From Candidatus Thiodiazotropha taylori (GTDB lineage Bacteria; Pseudomonadota; Gammaproteobacteria; Chromatiales; Chromatiaceae): DNA of 6,410 nt. Positions 1 to 6,179 of this stretch are shown one piece after another. Location of the stretch: positions 1 to 6,410 of the forward strand of contig JAHRHW010000263.1 of assembly GCA_019100305.1 (NCBI GenBank). The letters run 5' to 3'. Position numbers and translations under genes: made by a program. Under the pieces are notes generated by a model. The model was not told the origin of the DNA. It worked only from the letters and a program-made list of their open reading frames with translations, and made no database searches. Within the stretch, counting starts at the first letter, position 1, and every line of letters begins with the position of its first letter.

Positions 1-171
1 AATCTGGCTGGTCTGCCTGGGCTTTCGATGCCGGTTCAGCCGGTCACCGGGCTACCGGTGGGGTTACAGCTCATAGGAAACTATTTTGCCGAAGCCAAAC
101 TGCTGAACGTGGCGCATAAGTTTCAGCAGGAGACCGGCTGGCATCGGCTCATTCCCGAGGGATTGGATTAG
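1..171 (+). CDS. gatA: Glutamyl/aspartyl-tRNA amidotransferase subunit A, C-terminal end (5' truncated by window)
   Basis: Frame 1 is open from the first base to a TAG at 169-171 and gives 56 residues. The reading NLAGLPGLSMPV, then GLPVGLQLIG and a final ETGWHRLIPEGLD, is the typical end of GatA, the amidase-signature glutaminase subunit. GatA releases ammonia from glutamine for the GatCAB complex, which converts misacylated Glu-tRNA(Gln) or Asp-tRNA(Asn) to the amidated forms in the cytoplasm. The Ser-cisSer-Lys catalytic residues lie upstream of the window. Only the C-terminal lobe, with its GLPVGLQLIG motif, is visible. It is followed after 71 bases by gatB on the same strand, the usual gatCAB order, which supports the assignment strongly. 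Confidence 0.95.
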   Translation, partial: NLAGLPGLSMPVQPVTGLPVGLQLIGNYFAEAKLLNVAHKFQQETGWHRLIPEGLD

Positions 172-242
172 CGTGTCGGACTGCCTGACAGCAGATTCGA
201 TCAACAAAAGTCAACAGATCAGCGCAACATAGAGTTATTGAT
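172..242 (+). other. gatA-gatB intergenic spacer
   Basis: This 71-base gap holds no convincing promoter or terminator. The only ribosome-binding candidate is a weak AGAG at 231-234, 8 bases before the gatB ATG. Co-transcription of gatA and gatB is inferred from their order and the short spacing. Confidence 0.5.
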
Positions 243-1676
243 ATGCAGTGGGAAACCGTTATCGGCCTGGAAATACACACCCAACTGGCCTCGAAATCGA
301 AGATTTTCTCCGGCGCCTCCATCGCCTATGGCGCAGAACCGAATAGCCAGGCCTGTATTGTGGATCTGGGGTTCCCCGGTGTGTTGCCGGTACTCAACGA
401 GGCGGCTGTGGACATGGCGCTGATGTTCGGTCTGGCGGTGGATGCGGAGATCGGCTCACGTTCTGTGTTCGCCAGGAAAAACTATTTCTACCCCGATCTG
501 CCGAAAGGCTACCAGATCAGTCAGTTCGAACTGCCGATCGTTGGCCGGGGGTCTCTGACCATCGATCTGGAGGATGGACAACAGAAAGAGATCGGAATCA
601 CCCGGGCTCACCTGGAAGAGGATGCGGGCAAATCCCTGCATGAGGATTTTCACGGCATGAGCGGGATCGATTTGAACCGGGCCGGTACGCCACTGCTGGA
701 GATCGTCTCCGAACCGGATATGCGTTCGATCAAGGAGGCTGTGGCCTATGCCCGCAAGATTCATCAGCTGGTGGTCTATCTGGGAATCTGCGACGGCAAC
801 ATGCAGGAGGGCTCTTTCCGGGTCGACGCCAATCTCTCCATGCGACCCAAAGGTCAGCAGGAGTTTGGCACCAGAACAGAACTGAAGAACATCAACTCCT
901 TCCGATTTCTGGAGCGGGCGATGAACTTCGAACGGGAGCGTCAGATCGATCTGCTTGAGAGTGGTAAAGCGGTTGACCAGGAGACCCGCCTGTATGATGC
1001 GGATCGGGATGAGACCCGTTCCGTGCGCAGCAAGGAGGAGGCCAACGACTACCGCTATTTCCCCGATCCCGATCTACTACCGGTAGAGATCACCGAGCAA
1101 CGTCTGGCGCAAGCAAAGGAGCGGATGCCGGAACTGCCGGATCAGAAAAAAGCGCGCTTCTCTAGCGACTATCAGCTGTCTGACGTCGATGCGACGCTGC
1201 TTACCCAGAGTCGCCCTCAGGCCGACTACTATGAGCAGGTCGTCGCCACCGGTGCCGATCCCAAGATCGCCGCCAACTGGGTCACCGTGGAACTGGCCGG
1301 TGCACTCAACAAGGCCGGATTGGAGTTGTCCGATTCACCGGTCAGCGCGGAGCATCTGGGTGGCTTGCTGAAGCGTATTGCCGATAACACCATATCAGGT
1401 AAGCTGGCGAAGCAAGTGTTCGAAGCCATCTGGCAGGGTGAGGGAGATGCGGATACGGTGATCGAGGCCAAGGGGCTGAAGCAGATTACCGATACTGGTC
1501 AGATCGAGGCGATCATTGATGAGATCATCGCTGCCAATCCTAAGCAGGTCGAGCAGTTTCAGGCAGGCAAGGAAAAGTTGCTGGGATTTTTTGTTGGCCA
1601 GGTGATGAAGCAGACCCAGGGTAAAGCCAATCCAGGTCAGGTAAACCAGATCCTGCTTAAAAAACTGAAAGGTTAA
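243..1676 (+). CDS. gatB: Aspartyl/glutamyl-tRNA(Asn/Gln) amidotransferase subunit B
   Basis: This 477-residue protein has full GatB length. GatB is the tRNA-binding and kinase subunit of GatCAB. It activates the Glu or Asp of misacylated tRNA with ATP, then transfers the ammonia made by GatA. Visible family signatures are VIGLEIHTQL at residues 6-15, RKNYFYPDLPKGYQ at 78-91, HLEEDAGK at 123-130, DLNRAGTPLLEIVSEPD at 143-159, GNMQEGSFRVDAN at 185-197, GTRTELKNINSF at 209-220 and YRYFPDPDLLP at 270-280. The roughly 330-476 region is the helical YqeY-like tail that binds the tRNA elbow, ending QVNQILLKKLKG. The ATG at 243 was chosen because MQWETVIGLEIHTQ is the family N-terminus. A TTG at 238 lies in another frame. 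It follows gatA on the same strand. The stop codon directly abuts an inverted-repeat element. Confidence 0.98.
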   Translation: MQWETVIGLEIHTQLASKSKIFSGASIAYGAEPNSQACIVDLGFPGVLPVLNEAAVDMALMFGLAVDAEIGSRSVFARKNYFYPDLPKGYQISQFELPIVGRGSLTIDLEDGQQKEIGITRAHLEEDAGKSLHEDFHGMSGIDLNRAGTPLLEIVSEPDMRSIKEAVAYARKIHQLVVYLGICDGNMQEGSFRVDANLSMRPKGQQEFGTRTELKNINSFRFLERAMNFERERQIDLLESGKAVDQETRLYDADRDETRSVRSKEEANDYRYFPDPDLLPVEITEQRLAQAKERMPELPDQKKARFSSDYQLSDVDATLLTQSRPQADYYEQVVATGADPKIAANWVTVELAGALNKAGLELSDSPVSAEHLGGLLKRIADNTISGKLAKQVFEAIWQGEGDADTVIEAKGLKQITDTGQIEAIIDEIIAANPKQVEQFQAGKEKLLGFFVGQVMKQTQGKANPGQVNQILLKKLKG

Positions 1677-1808
1677 CTAGGGCCTGTTTTTACGCCCAGC
1701 TGCGTTATCATTCGCTCATGTAGAATAACTACACGACACTCAATCTGCCTTGCTGGGCACAAAAACAGACCCAGCAGGGCGTAATGAATTAGTGTTAACA
1801 GGCCCTAA
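1677..1808. mobile_element. MITE-like compound inverted-repeat element with CTAG/CTAA flanks
   Basis: The gap between gatB and the protease is almost filled by one palindromic element without coding capacity. Its outermost arms are a perfect 11-base inverted repeat, TAGGGCCTGTT (1678-1688) and AACAGGCCCTA (1797-1807). Read as GGCCTGTT...AACAGGCC (1681-1804), the body is flanked by CTAG on the left (1677-1680) and CTAA on the right (1805-1808). Both fit YTAR, the target preference of some IS5-family transposases. A second pair of arms, 1684-1700 with 1752-1768, matches at 15 of 17 positions. The centre has TGTAG-AATAA-CTACA (1719-1733). No transposase is present, so it would be non-autonomous. 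It could instead be a REP-like or transcription-attenuating element. The assignment to a mobile family is inference. Confidence 0.6.
1684..1768. repeat. Inner imperfect hairpin of the gatB-protease intergenic element
   Basis: Left arm 1684-1700 (CTGTTTTTACGCCCAGC) pairs with right arm 1752-1768 (GCTGGGCACAAAAACAG), with two mismatches in 17. At the apex a 5-base stem, TGTAG/CTACA, closes a 5-base AATAA loop (1719-1733). No T-run follows on either strand, so it is not a standard intrinsic terminator for gatB. Confidence 0.65.
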
Positions 1809-1811
1809 CCC

Positions 1812-1818
1812 AAGGAGG
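1812..1818 (+). promoter_or_regulatory. Strong Shine-Dalgarno sequence of the metalloprotease gene
   Basis: AAGGAGG sits four bases before the ATG at 1823. It is a near-perfect anti-16S match and fixes this start. The right edge of the inverted-repeat element (1808) lies only 3 bases upstream, so any dedicated promoter must be inside the element, or the gene is read through from gatB. Confidence 0.8.
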
Positions 1819-1822
1819 TTCG

Positions 1823-4036
1823 ATGCGGATTTGGCATAGCATTAAGACCCATGGATGGTTGTGGTCTGTCGTTCTCCTGCCGCTGATTGCCGAGGCTGGT
1901 ATCTGGCGGGATCTTTCATCACCTGAATATGCCGCCAGATCTGTCGTTGAAACGCCACGCTACTACCGGGCCCTTGAGGCGGATCTGGCAGCGCTTCGAG
2001 CGCAACTCTCTCAGGCACCGGCCGAATCCGGGCTGACGATCCAGAGCGGCCATCAAATCATACTGCCCCTGCCTGCTGGTGAGATGGTGCGCTGCTGGAT
2101 AGAGCAGTCTCCGGTGATGACCCCAAGCCTGGCGGAGCGCTATCCGGAGATTGCCACCTATCGTGTCAGGGGCGTGGACAACCCTGAGCTGACGGGGCGG
2201 CTTGATTTGACCCCCAGAGGCTTTCACGCCATGCTGACCGGCCCGTCCGGAACCATCTATATCGATCCGGATCCTGATGGCCACTATCGAAGTTTCTATA
2301 AAGCGGATTACGCAAAATCTGTCGGTATGGCTGAGTCGCCTCATATCTGTCAGCTCGGCCATCATATCAGTGGTGAGCCATTGGATGCGCGGATTGTCAG
2401 GGCCGGCAGGCAGACCCATAGCAGTGATCAGCGGCGTATCTATCGGCTTGCCGTGGCGGCTACCGGGGAGTACTCCGCCTACTTCGGCGGAAGTGTTTCT
2501 GAGACCCTCGCGCAGATTGTGACGGCGATCAACCGGGTCAATCAGATCTATGGTCGTGATCTGGCGATCCAGTTTCAGCTGGTAGGAAACAATGATCGGA
2601 TTATCTACACCGATTCCAGTTCGGATCCCTATACCCATACACCCAGTGGGATTCCTGAGATGCTGACTGAGAATCAGCAGAATCTCGATTTCACCCTGGG
2701 TGCAGACAGCTACGATATCGGTCATCTGTTCGGTATTCTCGGTGGCGGCCTGGCCAGTGTGGGTTCGGTCTGTCAGAGCTTCAAAGCCCAGGCCTATACC
2801 GGCACTTCTGAGCCTGACAACGATGTTTTTTATATCGATTTCGTTGCCCATGAGCTGGGACATCAATTGAGTGCCAACCACACATTCAACGGAACATCCG
2901 CCAATTGTGGTGGTGTCAATCGAGTCGGCATTGCGGCGGTTGAGCCGGGTAGCGGATCGACCATCATGAGTTACGCTGGGATTTGCGGGGATGAAAATCT
3001 TCAACCCAACTCGGATGCAACGTTTCATGCTCTCAGCATCGAAGAGATGGGGAGTTACATCAATCAGGGCAACGGCAGACTCTGCGGCACGCTGGTTTCC
3101 ACCGGCAACCGGGCGCCGATGGTCGATGCGGGAAACGTTGGCGAGGATGGGATTCATACCATTCCTGCCGGAACTCCGTTTCGACTCACAGGGCAGGCTG
3201 AGGATCCTGATGAGGACAGCATCTCTTATCAGTGGGATGAGATGGATGCCGGAGGTGAGGGTGGCGCCACCGATGCGGATACCATTGGCACAGACATCGA
3301 TCAGCAGAACAATCCCCTGTTTCGCTCCTTTCTCCCAACCACCACGCCGGATCGCTACCTGCCACGACTCACTACCCTGTTGGCCGGCAGTGAGGATATC
3401 GGTGAAACCTTGCCGACCAGCAGTCGTCAGCTCAACTTCAGACTCACCGTGCGGGATGGCGAATCCGGGGTGGCCAGTGATGATCTGGTGATCGATGTGG
3501 ATGGTAGTTCCGGCAGCTTTCAGGTTACCGGTGGTTCACTCAACAGCGGCGGTCGATTCAACAGTGGTTCCAGTCAGTCGATCAACTGGTCGACCGGTGG
3601 TACTGATCAAAGCTGTCCTGAAGTGTTGATCTCACTGATGAGTCTCGATGCAAGCGATCCCCCCGTGAACTTTTGTGATAGTCATGATCCTGGAATGACG
3701 ATTCTCAACCTGGGGCGTTATCCCAACACGGGTGCCGCACTGGTTGACTTGCCCGACGTTACCCTGCAACAGGGACGGGTGATGCTGGCCTGTGCCGATG
3801 GTCTGTTTTTCAATCTGTCCGGGCAGAACTTTTCGATTCAAGGTGGTTCACAGGAGATCGCCAGTGACTGCAAACCTTTGGATGGCACAACGCTGCAGCA
3901 TGGTACGCTGTTTACCGATGCGGGTGGGGCAACTAAATTCGACAGTCCCGGTGGCGGTGGTCTGTTGTGGCTACTTAACCTGATGCTTGGCATGGTCACT
4001 CTGGTCGCCATGCGTGATCGAATTTATCGGTCATGA
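1823..4036 (+). CDS. Secreted reprolysin-like zinc metalloprotease with GlyGly-CTERM-like tail
   Basis: This 737-residue exported protein probably acts at or outside the outer membrane. Residues 1-25 form a signal peptide (basic start, hydrophobic core, likely cleavage AEA|G). Residues about 40-200 resemble the propeptide of bacterial M12-type proteases, including LDLTPRGFHAML and GTIYIDPD. The catalytic domain starts near R204. It holds the zinc site HELGHQLSANH (H343, E344, H347, H353) and the Met-turn IMSYAGICG (M382), which together mark a metzincin. The usual Gly of HExxHxxGxxH is Ser350. Residues about 430-560 look like a PKD/Ig-like domain (RAPMVDAG, then AEDPDEDSISYQW), followed by another beta-rich region to about 700. 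The end is GGGG (710-713), a hydrophobic stretch LLWLLNLMLGMVTLVAM and a basic RDRIYRS tail, the architecture of GlyGly-CTERM sorting signals. Such proteins normally leave by type II secretion after rhombosortase processing. Substrate is unknown. Confidence 0.9.
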   Translation: MRIWHSIKTHGWLWSVVLLPLIAEAGIWRDLSSPEYAARSVVETPRYYRALEADLAALRAQLSQAPAESGLTIQSGHQIILPLPAGEMVRCWIEQSPVMTPSLAERYPEIATYRVRGVDNPELTGRLDLTPRGFHAMLTGPSGTIYIDPDPDGHYRSFYKADYAKSVGMAESPHICQLGHHISGEPLDARIVRAGRQTHSSDQRRIYRLAVAATGEYSAYFGGSVSETLAQIVTAINRVNQIYGRDLAIQFQLVGNNDRIIYTDSSSDPYTHTPSGIPEMLTENQQNLDFTLGADSYDIGHLFGILGGGLASVGSVCQSFKAQAYTGTSEPDNDVFYIDFVAHELGHQLSANHTFNGTSANCGGVNRVGIAAVEPGSGSTIMSYAGICGDENLQPNSDATFHALSIEEMGSYINQGNGRLCGTLVSTGNRAPMVDAGNVGEDGIHTIPAGTPFRLTGQAEDPDEDSISYQWDEMDAGGEGGATDADTIGTDIDQQNNPLFRSFLPTTTPDRYLPRLTTLLAGSEDIGETLPTSSRQLNFRLTVRDGESGVASDDLVIDVDGSSGSFQVTGGSLNSGGRFNSGSSQSINWSTGGTDQSCPEVLISLMSLDASDPPVNFCDSHDPGMTILNLGRYPNTGAALVDLPDVTLQQGRVMLACADGLFFNLSGQNFSIQGGSQEIASDCKPLDGTTLQHGTLFTDAGGATKFDSPGGGGLLWLLNLMLGMVTLVAMRDRIYRS
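3950..4036 (+). other. GlyGly-CTERM-like C-terminal sorting signal of the metalloprotease
   Basis: The last 28 residues of the protease read Gly4 (710-713), about 17 hydrophobic residues, then a short Arg-containing tail. This tripartite layout is the known recognition signal for rhombosortase, an intramembrane rhomboid-family peptidase that cuts near the Gly motif. The hydrophobic segment is less regular than usual because it contains an Asn and three Met residues. A rhombosortase gene at the right edge of the window supports the reading. Confidence 0.8.
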
Positions 4037-4054
4037 GGTGCTGTGGTAGCAGGT

Positions 4055-4882
4055 TTAGCTAGCGCGATATCGGCAGGGCTTGCTGAACAGGCTGAAGAGT
4101 GTGCTCAACATCTGCGTAGCCAGTTGAAACAGGTGTAGATTGGCCCGGTAGTTTGATTGGGCAGTAATGAACTTTCTCCGGCAGCCATCCCGCAACTTGA
4201 TATAGCAATCCCTCTCATCGCCGGTCATGGCATCCAGTGCCTTCTGGCTCCTATAAGAGAAGCTGACGTTCTCCTGCATGGTGTTGAGGTTATCCATGGC
4301 GGCCTGCAGAAACTGAATCTGTATGGCGGCAATCGAGCCTGAGATCACCGCAAGCCAACTGATGGTTTTTTTATTGTCTTCCTGGGGAGTGCCACTGCTG
4401 ATTAAACTGAACACCATCTTTTCGTAGGTGAAGTTGAGTGTGCGTTGCCACGACCAGCTGTTCTGCAGTGTATTGATCTTAAGCGTAGTGGATCTCTTGA
4501 GAGTTACATTGGTAGGCTGGTTTTGCAGTGGCAGAAACTCCTTGCAGAGAGAATCCATCATGCTGCAACAATCCGGCGATGCCGCAATATTCGAGTTTGA
4601 GCAGTTGTCTTTTACCGTGTTGCGTAACTGCTCCTGAATAAAACCGGGCAGAGTAGAGTCGCAAAGCGGTTGATTTAGACTCTCAAAGGCGTGATCAGTG
4701 AAACTCTTAATGAAACCTGCTGCCATATCTTCAGCAGCATAATCATCCGTCATGCTTTGCAGTCGATTACTGATCCGCTGCAGGTTTTTATCACTGCGTA
4801 ACGAGCTCTGTGGCCGACAGACGAGTCTGCGTTGTTGAGGATGGTGGTGGAGGCGTCTGATTGGATATAACAACATGGACAT
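4055..4882 (-). CDS. Cysteine-rich protein of unknown function with one hydrophobic segment
   Basis: I do not recognise this gene. The frame is open for 275 codons on the minus strand and ends TAA at 4057-4055. It is convergent with the protease, 18 bases from its stop, and divergent from the CAP gene. The product has nine cysteines (22, 74, 94, 105, 106, 113, 226, 234, 270), clustered in DNCSN, PDCCSMMDSLC and ERDCYIKLRDGC. This suggests disulfides or metal binding. A hydrophobic stretch TISWLAVISGSIAAIQIQFL at 173-192 could span a membrane. The following part is predicted helical. The start is unsure: no Shine-Dalgarno sequence precedes the ATG at 4882 or the ATG at 4876. The His/Arg-rich first 43 residues look unlike the rest, so the ATG at 4753 (MTDDYAAEDM) could be the real start. 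No signal peptide is evident. Composition is AT-richer than gatB, which hints at acquisition. Confidence 0.6.
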   Translation of the reverse strand: MSMLLYPIRRLHHHPQQRRLVCRPQSSLRSDKNLQRISNRLQSMTDDYAAEDMAAGFIKSFTDHAFESLNQPLCDSTLPGFIQEQLRNTVKDNCSNSNIAASPDCCSMMDSLCKEFLPLQNQPTNVTLKRSTTLKINTLQNSWSWQRTLNFTYEKMVFSLISSGTPQEDNKKTISWLAVISGSIAAIQIQFLQAAMDNLNTMQENVSFSYRSQKALDAMTGDERDCYIKLRDGCRRKFITAQSNYRANLHLFQLATQMLSTLFSLFSKPCRYRAS

Positions 4883-5075
4883 TAATAATTGTCTATTGGT
4901 TAACGCTTAATGAAGGACCAATTTAGTAGATCCAACAACTTCATGTACCTAGGGGTTCCCCTAGCAAAAATGAGTGCAGTTGAATTGATGGCTTGGGCTG
5001 ATCGATTGCTGAGCTCTCATTTTCGATTGATTGGTTTGGTATGCGACGCTGCGTATGACTATAAGAAAGAAAGCT
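4883..5075. promoter_or_regulatory. AT-rich divergent intergenic region between the cysteine-rich gene and the CAP gene
   Basis: These 193 bases separate two divergently read genes and should hold both promoters. The visible contents are a perfect 7-base inverted repeat at 4949-4964, a smaller inverted repeat ATTGGT (4895-4900) and ACCAAT (4917-4922), and a marginal sigma70-like pair on the plus strand, TTGGTT (5031-5036) and TATGAC (5054-5059) with a 17-base spacer. That pair would leave a very short leader before 5076, so it is only a suggestion. The bases 4861-4920 are about 32% G+C, the lowest stretch I noticed. Confidence 0.4.
4949..4964. repeat. Perfect 7+2+7 palindrome, operator candidate
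   Basis: CTAGGGG-TT-CCCCTAG is a perfect inverted repeat with a 2-base centre. It lies inside the divergent promoter region, 67 bases from one candidate start (4882) and 112 from the other (5076). The short centre and the absence of a downstream T-run on either strand argue against a terminator and favour a dimeric regulator site. That role is inference. Confidence 0.5.
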
Positions 5076-5765
5076 ATGAAATGCCCGGGTAATTATTTAC
5101 TTTTGCTTGCCATACTGATCGGTATTTCAGTCACATCCTATCGGTTGCAATCCGCTGTTAATGGCGACCTGAATCACCCAATAAGGTTTGCTGTTCACTC
5201 CCCTCAGGATGTAATCCCGACGCGAAATGAGTTACTGCTTAACGGCAGGATTGCCAGGTCTTTTGAAGAGAGAGAGGTGCTGGAAGCAGAGCATGAAGCC
5301 GATCGGCTATCCGAAGATCCGGTACAGGCTGCGGAACTCTGTGAAGCCACTCCCTATCAACTGGAGATGTTGCATCTGGTTAATCGGGCCAGGGCCAGAC
5401 AGCGGGATTGTGGTGGTGAACTCCATCAGACCGCTCCACCCTTGAGATGGAATTGCCGCTTACATGAAGCCGCCGTGATTCATTCTCAGGATATGATCGA
5501 TTCTGATTTTTTTGACCACCAGGGCTCTGATGGGTCAACGGTTGGCATGCGGGTTAGCCGCTCTGGCTATGAGTGGCGGACTGTTGGAGAGAACATTGCG
5601 GCTGGCTATCCGGACAATCAGGCGGTGATGGCGAATCTGTTATCCAGCCCGACCCATTGTAGCAATATTATGGATCCGAAATTTCGTGAGTTTGGTTCAG
5701 CGGTGATCGATACGGATCAGGCGCGCTACTACAACTACTGGACTCAGGTATTTGGCGCACGTTGA
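5076..5765 (+). CDS. Exported CAP (SCP/PR-1) domain protein
   Basis: This 229-residue protein has an N-terminal hydrophobic segment (YLLLLAILIGISV, about residues 7-19) acting as signal peptide or anchor. A charged linker (about 30-90) follows, then a CAP domain from about 94 to the end. CAP signatures visible are the opening helix MLHLVNRARARQRDCGG, HSQDM (His136), DFFDHQGSDGSTVG, the GENIAAG motif with Glu172, and SPTHCSNIMDPKFREFG with His194. The two His and one Glu are the conserved cleft residues of the family. C112 with C127, or C195, could form disulfides in an exported protein. The biochemical role of bacterial CAP proteins is mostly unsettled, so none is assigned. The ATG at 5076 is preferred because a purine-rich AAGAAAGAAAG precedes it. 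ATG 5055 (MTIRKKAM...) and TTG 5031 are in-frame alternatives without a better Shine-Dalgarno sequence. It converges on the lipoprotein gene with a 24-base gap. Confidence 0.88.
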   Translation: MKCPGNYLLLLAILIGISVTSYRLQSAVNGDLNHPIRFAVHSPQDVIPTRNELLLNGRIARSFEEREVLEAEHEADRLSEDPVQAAELCEATPYQLEMLHLVNRARARQRDCGGELHQTAPPLRWNCRLHEAAVIHSQDMIDSDFFDHQGSDGSTVGMRVSRSGYEWRTVGENIAAGYPDNQAVMANLLSSPTHCSNIMDPKFREFGSAVIDTDQARYYNYWTQVFGAR

Positions 5766-5789
5766 TCAGACCTACCTGACTGGTTGAAT
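5766..5789. other. Convergent gap between CAP gene and lipoprotein gene
   Basis: Only 24 bases separate the CAP stop (TGA, 5763-5765) from the stop of the minus-strand lipoprotein gene (5792-5790). I see no stem followed by a T-run on either strand, so no intrinsic terminator can be supported here. Confidence 0.5.
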
Positions 5790-6179
5790 CTATTTTTCGA
5801 TACACTGTTTAAGCATCGCCTGATTGTAAGCCGCTGCATAATCATAGGCCCGCTGTAACAACTGCAGATGGATCTCGCCGCGCACCACATCTGTGGATCC
5901 CTCCACATAACGGATGCCACAGACTGTCTTGGCTCTGCGGGTCAATTCCGCCGGGACCCCTGGCAGGTCGGTGGCCCGCCCCATCATGCCAAGCAGTCGC
6001 TTGTCCCGCTTATCCAGGGCGGTCTGAACATCACGCTCCACATCGGCATCGCTGAGCCAGGCTAACGAATCGACACTTTTTTTCTCCTCTGGTGTAAGTT
6101 GGCTCAAATCAATATCCTGAGTGTTCTGGCAGGCTGCCAGGGTAAGCAGCAGAGTTGTAAAAATGGCTCGCCTAATCAC
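5790..6179 (-). CDS. Small lipoprotein of unknown function, coupled to rhombosortase
   Basis: The product has 129 residues and starts at a GTG (6179-6177), which overlaps the last 8 bases of the rhombosortase gene. The N-terminus MIRRAIFTTLLLTLAAC is a lipoprotein signal: two Arg, a hydrophobic core and lipobox L14-A15-A16-C17. Gln at the position after the lipidated Cys, rather than Asp, predicts outer-membrane sorting. The mature part is highly charged and mostly helical, with DLSQLTPEEKKSVDSLAWL near the start. C87 and C126 could pair in the periplasm. An AGGAAA (6189-6184) serves as ribosome-binding site. The 8-base overlap implies translational coupling, so both are very probably one operon. 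I do not recognise a named family. A role alongside the sorting peptidase is inferred from position only. Confidence 0.85.
   Translation of the reverse strand: MIRRAIFTTLLLTLAACQNTQDIDLSQLTPEEKKSVDSLAWLSDADVERDVQTALDKRDKRLLGMMGRATDLPGVPAELTRRAKTVCGIRYVEGSTDVVRGEIHLQLLQRAYDYAAAYNQAMLKQCIEK

Noticed and set aside
456..764. Minus-strand open frame inside gatB
   Set aside because: gatB is unmistakable on the plus strand across this stretch, and the antisense product shows no family signature.
1919..3157. Long minus-strand open frame (412 codons) opposite the metalloprotease
   Set aside because: The plus-strand reading has a signal peptide, zinc motif and Met-turn. The antisense product is low-complexity in Ile, Arg, Thr and Asp, with no recognisable motif, so it is a mirror of the real gene.
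4949..4970. Palindrome followed by a run of A as a transcription terminator
   Set aside because: A terminator needs T after the stem in the reading direction. The plus strand has A after it, and on the minus strand the T-run comes before the stem. The 2-base loop is also unsuitable.
5031..5075. TTG at 5031 as start of the CAP gene
   Set aside because: It has no Shine-Dalgarno sequence and would place 15 extra residues before the hydrophobic signal segment. ATG 5076 with its purine-rich leader is better, ATG 5055 second.
4910..5092. Plus-strand 60-codon frame (MKDQFSRSNNFMYLG...) upstream of and overlapping the CAP start
   Set aside because: No ribosome-binding site precedes the ATG. It runs through the palindrome and the intergenic region and ends just inside the CAP gene in another frame. 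A leader peptide is conceivable but not supported.
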